A stretch of DNA of 64,000 bases from Bacillota bacterium (GTDB taxonomy: Bacteria; Bacillota; Bacilli; Paenibacillales; Paenibacillaceae), in contig JAEWAQ010000005.1 in assembly GCA_023391635.1 (NCBI GenBank), positions 62,001-126,000 on the forward strand, in the 5' to 3' direction. The notes under the pieces were generated by a model, which saw nothing but the letters and a program-made list of their open reading frames with translations, was not told where the DNA came from and made no database searches. Within the stretch, counting starts at the first letter, position 1. Each line of letters begins with the position of its first letter. A program made the position numbers and the translations under genes. Shown here in pieces: positions 51,104 to 59,803 of the stretch.

Positions 51104-53157
51104 GAATTGATGATATTCACTCCATTGTGCACATCAACACGAATGATTTGCGAGGCGGGGCAGCTAAAGTGCCGTGGAGATTGGCGGAGTCGCAGAGAGA
51201 ATCAGGTTACGATTCTAGTATGTTGGTTGGATATAAAGAAAGCAATTCCATCCACTCTTTCCCCCTTCATATTGAACGAGATCATCAACTGTCGTCCGAT
51301 TACCGCAAAGGGGGGCTTTTATACTATGACATCTTGAGCGATAAGCATGTGCTAGATAACGCCTTGGTACGACAAGCGGATCTCCTGCATTTGCACAATC
51401 TACACGGAGATTACTTGAATCCATTCACATTATCTCACCTAACGCAACAGAAACCGACGGTATGGACTCTGCATGATATGCAAGCATTGACCGGACATTG
51501 CGCCTATTCCATGGACTGTAATCGCTGGCAAGACGGCTGCGGGCAATGCCCTGATTTGCACTCTTATCCCCCTGTAGAGAAGGATGCAACAGCACGGCTT
51601 TGGCGCGATAAGGCGAACATATACCGTCAATCACATCTTGTCATAGTAACCCCTTCCATGTGGCTGAAGAAGATTGCAGAGAAGGGTATTCTCGGGGACT
51701 TCCCGATTGAATTAATATATAATGGTGTGAACACGCGAGTATTTTATCCTCACCATAAAATAAATATGCGTGAGAAGTATGGCATTCCGAAGGAAACCGT
51801 CGTTATTGGTTGTGTGGCAAATGGCGGTTCATTCACTGATAAACGAAAAGGCGGATACTACATTCGGCAAGCAATAGATTATTTAAAGGGGAAGGATATC
51901 GACTTTTTATTTGTAAATATCGGAGACAACCATTATTTTAATGATGATCCGCATATCATGAATACCGGCTACATCATTGCGGAGAGCCAATTGTCAGAAT
52001 TATATTCGGCAATGGATATTTTCTTATTCCCATCGTTGGCGGACAATTGTCCATTGGTTATATCGGAAGCCCTTGCGTGCGGAGTCCCTGTTGTTACCTT
52101 TGCTACGGGGGGCATTCCTGAACTGGTCAATCACTGCGCGAATGGACTAGTGGCCAATTATCAGGATACCCCAATGCTGCTTCAACATCTGGAGCAGTTG
52201 ATCTCGAATGCTAGTTTGCGGCAGCAATTCTCGAGCCAGGCTTTGGTAGACGCCAGGGAGAAGTATGATCATGATAAGATATCTCAGCAATATCTCGATT
52301 TGTATCATCAGTGTTGGGAGCAGTTTTATCGGCACAAAAATTCTCCCGTGCGGACAGCAGTGACTCTGCCTAAAGTGTTGGTTGTGTATACGACCGATCG
52401 TTTTAATTATAAAGATTCGGAAACTTATCGTTGTTTGCAAGAGCAAAATTACACCAACTTCCAAATTCATATAGGCTCGATAGACAGCATTATTATGAAT
52501 CAAGTCAACCCGGATGTGATTTGTTTCGTAGAAGAAGGAGATATGTTGGATCCTTCTTTTCTCACAATGATGCTTTACGACTATCGTGGAGAGGATTTAG
52601 TATATTGTGAGATGGAATCATTCAATAAAGAGGGAACAGCCCGTCGTTACTATCCTGAAGTCGAAATAGACGGAGAAAAAATACGGTTTAGCCTAGAGGT
52701 AAAAACAGGCATGATTTTTAACGCCAAGTTTGTAATAGAAAACCAGTACTTCTTGACTGGAAATGTCTATATTTCCATGAAGAAGTTTAAGAAATACAAT
52801 CTGAAAATGGGTAAAGTGTCTTTGGAGGCAAGCATATTAAGGAAATTAAATCGTCACACGACTGAAAATATATATATATATGGTGGGGGAACTCATACAA
52901 GTTTGTTGTGCGATGCTGTTGATTTGTCTAGATTTAAGATTAAGGGAATTATTGATAAGAATCGCCAGCTCGCCGGCACACAACTGAATGGATATCGGAT
53001 TTATAACACAGAAGAGATGCTGCAGATCCCGATAGATAAGATATTGATTTCATCGGCGACTTACGAACTGGAGATGTACGATGAATTAAGGAATCATTTT
53101 GCTGCAGATCAGTTGATTAAAATATATGGTTCTGATTTATTGGGAGGTAGGAGATGA
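51100..53157 (+). CDS. GT4 glycosyltransferase with middle module and C-terminal shared domain
   Basis: Residues about 1-410 are a GT-B family 4 glycosyltransferase (NDLRGGAAKVPWRLAES, then TVWTLHDMQALTGHCAYSMD and SEALACGVPVVTFATGGIPE). Residues about 420-580 form a module (VLVVYTTDRFNYKDSETYRC) that recurs in the gene at 55694. Residues about 588-685 are the island domain in C-terminal form (IYIYGGGTHTSLLC, then IIDKNRQLAGTQLNGYRIYN). A sugar-adding enzyme for the glycan; the donor is unknown. Confidence 0.8.
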   Translation: MRIDDIHSIVHINTNDLRGGAAKVPWRLAESQRESGYDSSMLVGYKESNSIHSFPLHIERDHQLSSDYRKGGLLYYDILSDKHVLDNALVRQADLLHLHNLHGDYLNPFTLSHLTQQKPTVWTLHDMQALTGHCAYSMDCNRWQDGCGQCPDLHSYPPVEKDATARLWRDKANIYRQSHLVIVTPSMWLKKIAEKGILGDFPIELIYNGVNTRVFYPHHKINMREKYGIPKETVVIGCVANGGSFTDKRKGGYYIRQAIDYLKGKDIDFLFVNIGDNHYFNDDPHIMNTGYIIAESQLSELYSAMDIFLFPSLADNCPLVISEALACGVPVVTFATGGIPELVNHCANGLVANYQDTPMLLQHLEQLISNASLRQQFSSQALVDAREKYDHDKISQQYLDLYHQCWEQFYRHKNSPVRTAVTLPKVLVVYTTDRFNYKDSETYRCLQEQNYTNFQIHIGSIDSIIMNQVNPDVICFVEEGDMLDPSFLTMMLYDYRGEDLVYCEMESFNKEGTARRYYPEVEIDGEKIRFSLEVKTGMIFNAKFVIENQYFLTGNVYISMKKFKKYNLKMGKVSLEASILRKLNRHTTENIYIYGGGTHTSLLCDAVDLSRFKIKGIIDKNRQLAGTQLNGYRIYNTEEMLQIPIDKILISSATYELEMYDELRNHFAADQLIKIYGSDLLGGRR

Positions 53158-54692
53158 GCGAGGACTGCAATCCCAAGTTAAGTATCGTTGTTACTTCTCG
53201 TAATGACAACCACGGTGGAAGTTTACTGAAAAGAATGCAAATATTCATTAATGGGCTTTTATACCTTACAAATAAGTATCAATTGAAAACCGAAATAATT
53301 ATTGTGGAATGGAATCCACCGGAGAACGCGCCAAGATTATATGATGTACTGAATTGGCCTGAGATTCATGAATACTGTACCATTCGCTTCATTAAAGTGC
53401 CTAATGAGATTCATTCCTTCTTTCGGGAACCTGAGAAACTGCCTTTGCACCAAATGATTGGTAAGAACGTCGGGATATATAGAGCCAGGGGAGAATATAT
53501 TCTGGTCACGAACATAGATATTCTGTTCTCTGAACCATTATTTCAATATATAGCGGCGAATTTGTCGAAAGGGATTATTTACCGCACCTGCCGTTTTGAT
53601 GTAAATAAAGACATTCCTCTGGATCAAACCGTAGAGACCCAATTGAACTATTGCCATAACAACGTGATCCGGGTATTTACAAAATTTGATACTTTCGATC
53701 CCAAAACCCCTCCAAAGCATTTAATCGAGGACGATTTTGAGTCATATTTATTGTACGATTTAACGTATAGGCATCCTCATATAAATGCATGCGGAGATTT
53801 CCAGTTGATGGCTCGCGAGCACTGGATGAGTTTGCGAGGCTATCCGGAGTTTGATTTTTTTCCGGCACATGTAGATTCGTTACTTCAATTTCAATCCATC
53901 TATCATGGATTAGAGGAAATCGTATTGCATGACGATAATATGTGTATCTATCACATCGATCATAGGGGCAGTTGGAGTCCGGAAACCGAAGATGATATCA
54001 GGAACAGATTCCATAAGACGAATATTCCATCATTAACACTTGAACAAGCTTATGATCTGGCATTCTTATTTTGTTACGAGAAGGAAAATTTAGGGTCGTT
54101 TAACAATCAATATTGGGGATTAAATGATGTAGAACTTGAGGAGTTCCGGAAAAAATCCGGAAGTAATGAATTCACATGGATTTGTCCTGAAAAAATACGC
54201 GATGATTTGAGATCGGAACAAATACTTTCATGTGATTCTGAGAAATGGTTGAATCAATTGGATCAATTGCCGTATATAAAGTTGCTGCTCGGCAGAAAAA
54301 CGTTTCCCGACTGGATTCGTTATATGATGCCGGGTAAAGGAAAACAAAAGGTTGAAACAAGTTACGAAGATAAAAAGTTAATCGCATTTGGAACTGCTTC
54401 AACCTATCAATCTTATGTTAAGCCGGTATTGGAGCATTTCAAGGTAGCGCCGGATTATTTTGTTGATAACGATCCACAAAAACATAATACGATGTTCGAG
54501 GGCAAGCCGGTTTATCCGGTAACTAGGTTACTTGATGAAGACTATGACCATTTGCTAATTTTGATCGTACCCAGACCCAGTTACTACAAACCGATTAAAG
54601 ATCAGTTGGAGTCTCTAAATCTTGAAGAAGGTATTCATTTTGCTAGAGGCTGGAATTCTACATTGTACTGGAATTTACGCAGGGATTTCTAG
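53154..54692 (+). CDS. GT-A (GT2-like) glycosyltransferase with C-terminal shared domain
   Basis: The N-terminal 300 residues are a GT-A-like domain: KLSIVVTSRNDNHGGSLL, then GKNVGIYRARGEYILVTNID with an aspartate-rich metal-site region. A middle section of about 100 residues is not recognised. Residues about 405-505 are the island domain (KKLIAFGTASTYQSYV, DYFVDNDPQKHN and LILIVPRPSYYKPIKDQLE). It overlaps the previous gene by 4 bases and extends the operon. Confidence 0.75.
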   Translation: MSEDCNPKLSIVVTSRNDNHGGSLLKRMQIFINGLLYLTNKYQLKTEIIIVEWNPPENAPRLYDVLNWPEIHEYCTIRFIKVPNEIHSFFREPEKLPLHQMIGKNVGIYRARGEYILVTNIDILFSEPLFQYIAANLSKGIIYRTCRFDVNKDIPLDQTVETQLNYCHNNVIRVFTKFDTFDPKTPPKHLIEDDFESYLLYDLTYRHPHINACGDFQLMAREHWMSLRGYPEFDFFPAHVDSLLQFQSIYHGLEEIVLHDDNMCIYHIDHRGSWSPETEDDIRNRFHKTNIPSLTLEQAYDLAFLFCYEKENLGSFNNQYWGLNDVELEEFRKKSGSNEFTWICPEKIRDDLRSEQILSCDSEKWLNQLDQLPYIKLLLGRKTFPDWIRYMMPGKGKQKVETSYEDKKLIAFGTASTYQSYVKPVLEHFKVAPDYFVDNDPQKHNTMFEGKPVYPVTRLLDEDYDHLLILIVPRPSYYKPIKDQLESLNLEEGIHFARGWNSTLYWNLRRDF

Positions 54693-54705
54693 GAGGATTT
54701 CAAGG

Positions 54706-55677
54706 ATGAATTCATTTTGGAAGACGCTAAAAAGCAAAAAGGTAGTCGTATTCGGAACGGGAAAGGGCGGCATGCTAGTTACGGAGCATCTTCCGACGGA
54801 AATAGCTTATTATGTGGATAACGGTCAGGGTAAATGGGGCGACCTGTTCTTAGGCAAACCTATCTGCAATCCCACGGTACTTGGGTCTGAACCGAGGGAA
54901 CGAATCGCCATTGTGGTGGCAAGCCAATTCTATAATGAAATATGCGCTCAACTAACAACTATGGGTTTTGAAGAGAATGAACATTTTATAGATGGTTTGA
55001 TTAACCTGAACGAGCAGAAGGTACAAGTAGACCGATTTTCGATGGACTCGACTCTTTCAAGAATAAGAGATAAGCAGACGGGTATTGAAACGGTTATTGA
55101 TATTGGAGCTTCCGATGGACAATGGTCTAAGTTGGCCATGAAATATTTTAAAGATTGTTCTTATTTCTGCATAGAAGCGAACCCACTTCACGAATCAAGT
55201 TTGGAACAGATGAAATCACAATCTATCAATATGGATTATTCGATTTCTGCTGCCGGGGACCAGGATGGTGAAATTTGCTTCAGGTTTACGGAAGGCAATC
55301 TATACAGTGGGGCAGCAACATATGGCGAGGATGGGGTTCGCGTCCCGATGACATCCGTTGATTATTGCGTGAGTAATAAGAAACTCAAGCCGCCATTTTT
55401 ATTGAAGTTGGATACGCATGGCTTTGAAATCCCAATATTCGAAGGAGCAAAGAAAACTTGGAATGATATAGAAGTCATCGTGGTAGAGACGTATAATTTC
55501 ATTGTTAACGAAGGAGTACGGTTTCCGCAATTGTGTCACTATCTCGAAGAAAGAGGCTTTAGATGTGTAGATATTGCTACCCCATTGCATCGCCCTAGAG
55601 ACCAATCTTTATGGCAAATGGATATGATTTTCTTTAAAGCAACTCATCCTGTTTTTCAATCAAACAGTTATGCATGA
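54706..55677 (+). CDS. FkbM-family methyltransferase with N-terminal shared domain
   Basis: The start is taken at the ATG behind AGGAGG; the open frame reaches further into the previous gene. Residues about 11-105 are the island domain (VVVFGTGKGGMLVTEHL, then YYVDNGQGKWG and IVVASQFYNEICAQLTTMG). The C-terminal 200 residues are FkbM-like: VIDIGASDGQWSKLAMKYF, then AAGDQDGEICFRF and LKLDTHGFEIPIFEGA. FkbM enzymes O-methylate sugars or small molecules. Confidence 0.85.
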   Translation: MNSFWKTLKSKKVVVFGTGKGGMLVTEHLPTEIAYYVDNGQGKWGDLFLGKPICNPTVLGSEPRERIAIVVASQFYNEICAQLTTMGFEENEHFIDGLINLNEQKVQVDRFSMDSTLSRIRDKQTGIETVIDIGASDGQWSKLAMKYFKDCSYFCIEANPLHESSLEQMKSQSINMDYSISAAGDQDGEICFRFTEGNLYSGAATYGEDGVRVPMTSVDYCVSNKKLKPPFLLKLDTHGFEIPIFEGAKKTWNDIEVIVVETYNFIVNEGVRFPQLCHYLEERGFRCVDIATPLHRPRDQSLWQMDMIFFKATHPVFQSNSYA

Positions 55678-55693
55678 GACGGGGACAGACGCT

Positions 55694-57205
55694 ATGAATT
55701 TGAGAGATGGAATTGTGATTGTAACATCGTTAGCGCCTAGGGATATTACTGTACAACGGCAATCGATTGTAAGTTGGCTGGATAATGGATTTCGCGTTGT
55801 CTCCCTAAATTCCGCAGATGAAATAAAAGAGATAGAGAAGTATTTTCCGGAAATTGTATTTATCCCGATCCAAAGAAATGCCAAAGAACAATTCGGTAAG
55901 CCTTATGTTTATTTTGATGATGTTATAGACTATTTCAGGAATTGTGACGTGCAAGTATGTGGGATCATCAACTCCGATATTATTTTACAAAACATATCGG
56001 ATGATATTATCGATATAATCTATAGAGAATCTAAGGATTCAATGGTTTACGGTTCGCGACTAGATATTGCTTCATTGGATCGTTTAGCCGACGGTATACC
56101 TTATGAATTGGGATTCGACTTTTTTTTCTTCGATAGAAGCATATTGGATGTATATCCACAGAGTGACTTCTGCATCGGATTGCCATGGTGGGATTATTGG
56201 GCGATCATTATCCCCTTGGTTCATCATATTCCAGTGAAAAGGTTGAGATCATCGTTTGCATTTCACATCATTCACCCCCAGAACTGGAATAAGGAGCCGT
56301 GGAAATATTACAGCCAGCAGATAGCTGGCCATATTGGAATGAAAATACCACAATCGGATGAAGAAGTTACATCGTGTGCGTATTCGATATTGGAGAAGCT
56401 TGAAGAGGGTTCTGAGGAAATTTATATTTATCCATCTAAGCGTTCTAGAAGTGTACTTATCGTATATGACAACAAAGGAGTGAAGCCGGAGGAGTCATTA
56501 ACCTATAGAAGCATATTAAATCAAACATGGAGCAATAAGAAGGTGATTCAAGGGAATCCATACGACTTTAATCCGATAGGCATAGAGGAGGATTTTATTT
56601 ATTTTATCAAGGAAGCAGAAACGATCAGATCAAACTTTCTCGAGATTATGGTTTTGCATATCGACGATGAATATGATTATATTTCGTGTGGAATGAGGAT
56701 ATTCACTAATAAATTGTTATTCAAGGGCAACTATATGACCCATGAAGAAGACAAGATTGACCTTTCGCCTTTATTCAGGCAATGCACACTATACAATACC
56801 AAGTTTTTGGGGAACATTAGAAATCAACGAGAGCCGTTGCGGATTTCAAATGCAGGTATAGTAAAAGTTCCTTTAATTACAATGAATTTCGTGGACTATC
56901 TTGAAGATATAATTGATCCGATTCGCGACAAAAGGATATATATTTTCAGCGCTGGTGGACATACCGAGAGCTTATTGAAATGGTTCGACTTCAGTAATGT
57001 TAATATTCAAGGAATCATTGATAACAATATGGACTTGAACGGCAAGAGGTTAAACGGATATCATATTTATCATTCCAATTGTATCCCGAAACTCGAGATA
57101 GATTATATATTGATCTCATCGAGAACCTTTGAGAGGGAGATATATGCACAGCTCTCACGTGAATTGGATAAGGAGAAATTAATAAGGCTCTACAATGGAA
57201 TGTAA
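55694..57205 (+). CDS. Glycosyltransferase-like protein with middle module and C-terminal shared domain
   Basis: The N-terminal 240 residues are GT-like by pattern (GIVIVTSLAPRDITVQRQSI, then GIINSDIILQNISDDIIDII and LPWWDYWAIIIPL), but I cannot name the family. Residues about 250-400 carry the same module as the gene at 51100 (VLIVYDNKGVKPEESLTYRS). Residues about 412-500 are the island domain (IYIFSAGGHTESLLKWF, then IIDNNMDLNGKRLNGYHIYH). The ATG at 55670 overlaps the previous gene; 55694 is preferred. Confidence 0.65.
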   Translation: MNLRDGIVIVTSLAPRDITVQRQSIVSWLDNGFRVVSLNSADEIKEIEKYFPEIVFIPIQRNAKEQFGKPYVYFDDVIDYFRNCDVQVCGIINSDIILQNISDDIIDIIYRESKDSMVYGSRLDIASLDRLADGIPYELGFDFFFFDRSILDVYPQSDFCIGLPWWDYWAIIIPLVHHIPVKRLRSSFAFHIIHPQNWNKEPWKYYSQQIAGHIGMKIPQSDEEVTSCAYSILEKLEEGSEEIYIYPSKRSRSVLIVYDNKGVKPEESLTYRSILNQTWSNKKVIQGNPYDFNPIGIEEDFIYFIKEAETIRSNFLEIMVLHIDDEYDYISCGMRIFTNKLLFKGNYMTHEEDKIDLSPLFRQCTLYNTKFLGNIRNQREPLRISNAGIVKVPLITMNFVDYLEDIIDPIRDKRIYIFSAGGHTESLLKWFDFSNVNIQGIIDNNMDLNGKRLNGYHIYHSNCIPKLEIDYILISSRTFEREIYAQLSRELDKEKLIRLYNGM

Positions 57206-57242
57206 GGGCTTCGACCCAGCGTGACAAGGGGGTATGATTCAT

Positions 57243-58349
57243 ATGGAACCTAAAATTACTATAATAACTGCTTGCTACAACAGTGAAGAACATATCGAAC
57301 AATCCATTGTCAGCGTCGTTCAGCAATCCTATGACAATATCGAGTTTATTATTGTGGATGGGGCTTCTACGGATCGAACTTTGGAGATTGTTGAAAGGTA
57401 TCGTCACAAGATAGACCGAATAATATCCGAACGAGACCAAGGTATCTACGATGCATATAACAAAGGCGTAAGCGTCTCAAGTGGTGATTATATATACTTT
57501 CTCAATTCCGACGACTACCTATACGACAGGTATGTGATTGAAAAAGTGGCATTAGAAATAATAAAGTCGGGTGCATCCTTAAAAATGTTATATGGGGATG
57601 TGCTCAGAACAAATGAGTTTAACGGATATTCCTACCTGGATGGACAGCACTATCAACTTGAACAACTTAAGAGAGGCTTAAAGCCTTGTACACAAGGAGT
57701 ATTTTTTGCTAGGGCACTATTTAACAAATACAATCTGTTCGATCAACAGTACGGGATTGCCAGCGACTTCGACTTCATGATCAAGGTGTTTCAAGATCAT
57801 GAAGAACAAACCGTATATTTCCCTGAAAAGATCGCCGTATTCCGATTAGGAGGATTATCCAGCAATATCCGCACGAAAGTATTATTGAGAAAAGAAAAGA
57901 TGGACATTATACATCGTCATTTTGACGAATGTCCTCTGCAAATGTACGATAGTAGCCAAATAAACTTTGATTTCTATAAGAAATGGCTTGAGATTCTGCT
58001 GTTCAAACAAAGGCCTATATCGTCGATATTGAAAGAGATTGGGGTACATGATGTCGTCTTGTTCGGCACAGTGGAAATGTCGGTTTACGTATTAAAAGAT
58101 TTGCAAGCAAGCGGTATTCAGGTACATGCTTTTCTGGACAATAACGACAAACGGCACGGAATTGAAATGAATCATGTTCCAATTCTTCCTGTTGAATGGT
58201 TGCGTCAGACTGAGCAACAAATAGACGCGGTTATTTTGTCTTATGAGGGGAATCATGACGAGGATGTGAAAAAGCAGATCAATCAGATCGTTGCCCCCAG
58301 ACAATTGAGATGCCTTAACTGGAAAGAAATGATTTCAATGAACTATTAA
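57243..58349 (+). CDS. GT2 glycosyltransferase with C-terminal shared domain
   Basis: The first 260 residues are a classic GT2 domain: ITIITACYNSEEHIEQSIVS, then FIIVDGASTDRTLEIVERY and FLNSDDYLYD (DxD-type metal site). Residues about 267-365 are the island domain, more divergent (VVLFGTVEMSVYVLKDL, then FLDNNDKRHG). ATG 57243 is chosen over 57234, with GGGGG upstream. Transfer of a sugar onto the glycan is expected; donor unknown. Confidence 0.85.
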   Translation: MEPKITIITACYNSEEHIEQSIVSVVQQSYDNIEFIIVDGASTDRTLEIVERYRHKIDRIISERDQGIYDAYNKGVSVSSGDYIYFLNSDDYLYDRYVIEKVALEIIKSGASLKMLYGDVLRTNEFNGYSYLDGQHYQLEQLKRGLKPCTQGVFFARALFNKYNLFDQQYGIASDFDFMIKVFQDHEEQTVYFPEKIAVFRLGGLSSNIRTKVLLRKEKMDIIHRHFDECPLQMYDSSQINFDFYKKWLEILLFKQRPISSILKEIGVHDVVLFGTVEMSVYVLKDLQASGIQVHAFLDNNDKRHGIEMNHVPILPVEWLRQTEQQIDAVILSYEGNHDEDVKKQINQIVAPRQLRCLNWKEMISMNY

Positions 58350-58390
58350 TAGCGTCATGGAATTCAATTATTTATGAGGTGAGTGGAACA

Positions 58391-59794
58391 ATGAAGATTA
58401 TCATTTTTGGAACAGGAAGGTGCTGTGAACAATTATTATTACAACTTGATTATGAAAAAGTGGATATTATTGGCTATTGCGATAACAATAAAGACAAGCA
58501 AAAAAAGATATTTCATGGAAAGATGATATATCGCCCGGAACATCTGCGGCAACTTGAATTTGATAGTATTCTCATAGCTAGCGAGTGGAGCACCCCCATT
58601 TATAACCAGTTGCTTGATATGGATATATCCCCGAAAAAAATAATTCCAGTTTTGCACGGAAGTTTCACAAGCGAATTGGATCAATTTTATTACGATAAGA
58701 TAAAGTCTATTGGGGCCGGCAACGTTAAAAAAAATAGACACAGAAAAAGAATTGCATTGTTAAAGGTTAATCATTCAGGAAGCAACACCTTGGCGATGTT
58801 TAAAAAAATGCCTGAATATATTAAGGAAAAATATGAAGTTTGCATCGTCAATAGTGAAGATCTTTATAAGGATGGGGACTTTGATTTAATCTGTTCCACA
58901 AGTATGGGAAGTATGTTCGACCCTACAATCATTCAAGTTCAGCTATGGCATGGTTTTCCATTAAAAAAAATTGGAACAAGAACGAGCTTATTCACAAAAT
59001 CCTATAATGAAAGCACGAAGCGAAATACCCATAAGATTATATCGTATTCCGAATTGTACAGCAGCTTGTTTAATGCCAGTTTTCCAAACTCGCCTGAGAA
59101 ATATGAAATCTGCGGCATGCCGAGAAATGATTTGCTGTTTAGTAAAAACAGCGAATTGATGGTAGATGTATTTGATCAAAGTGTGATTGGAAAAAAAACA
59201 TTAATCTATATGCCGACTTACAGAACTTGGAGAGCGGATCTGGCCGTAAACGGCAGTCGGTCGTGGGATAATATTTTTGGGTTTGAACAATTTGATATTC
59301 CCAAATTTGCTCATTTCTTAAGGGAGCATCGTTTGTTTTTTATATGCAAGCTTCATCATATGGAGTTCAACGAATTAAATGAAACAGAGTACGAGCCCTA
59401 TAATGATGTGATAAGATTTATTCATGAGGAAGAGCTGATAAATAGAGATATTGATTTGTATGAGTTATTATCAAATGTGGACGTGTTATTGACGGATTAC
59501 TCTTCCGTCTATTTTGATTTGCTTATCACGGATACACCGATGATTTTTATTCCGGTGGATATTGAGAGCTACGAAAGAAATAGGGGGTTCAATTTGGAAC
59601 CGTATGATTTTTGGGCGCCTGGGCCTAAAGTATTTAACCAAACTGAGTTAACCGATGTTCTCCACAATATATTAGAGAATGACGATTATAAACAACAAAG
59701 AGAGCAATTGTGCAGCATTGTACATAAATATAAAGATAATTGTTCCAGCGAGAGAGTGTGGAGAATAGTGGACAACCTTCTTGAGCATGATTAA
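58391..59794 (+). CDS. CDP-glycerol glycerophosphotransferase-like enzyme with N-terminal shared domain
   Basis: Residues 1-100 are the island domain (MKIIIFGTGRCCEQLLL, then GYCDNNKDKQKK and ILIASEWSTPIYNQLL). The rest matches TagB/TagF polyol-phosphate transferases: QLWHGFPLKKIGTRTSLF, then ICGMPRNDLL and LLTDYSSVYFDLLITDTPMI. These use CDP-glycerol or similar CDP-linked donors to make phosphodiester bonds. GAGGTGAG precedes the ATG at 58391. Related enzymes act in flagellin modification of some Clostridia. Confidence 0.85.
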   Translation: MKIIIFGTGRCCEQLLLQLDYEKVDIIGYCDNNKDKQKKIFHGKMIYRPEHLRQLEFDSILIASEWSTPIYNQLLDMDISPKKIIPVLHGSFTSELDQFYYDKIKSIGAGNVKKNRHRKRIALLKVNHSGSNTLAMFKKMPEYIKEKYEVCIVNSEDLYKDGDFDLICSTSMGSMFDPTIIQVQLWHGFPLKKIGTRTSLFTKSYNESTKRNTHKIISYSELYSSLFNASFPNSPEKYEICGMPRNDLLFSKNSELMVDVFDQSVIGKKTLIYMPTYRTWRADLAVNGSRSWDNIFGFEQFDIPKFAHFLREHRLFFICKLHHMEFNELNETEYEPYNDVIRFIHEEELINRDIDLYELLSNVDVLLTDYSSVYFDLLITDTPMIFIPVDIESYERNRGFNLEPYDFWAPGPKVFNQTELTDVLHNILENDDYKQQREQLCSIVHKYKDNCSSERVWRIVDNLLEHD

Positions 59795-59803
59795 GGCGAA
59801 AGA

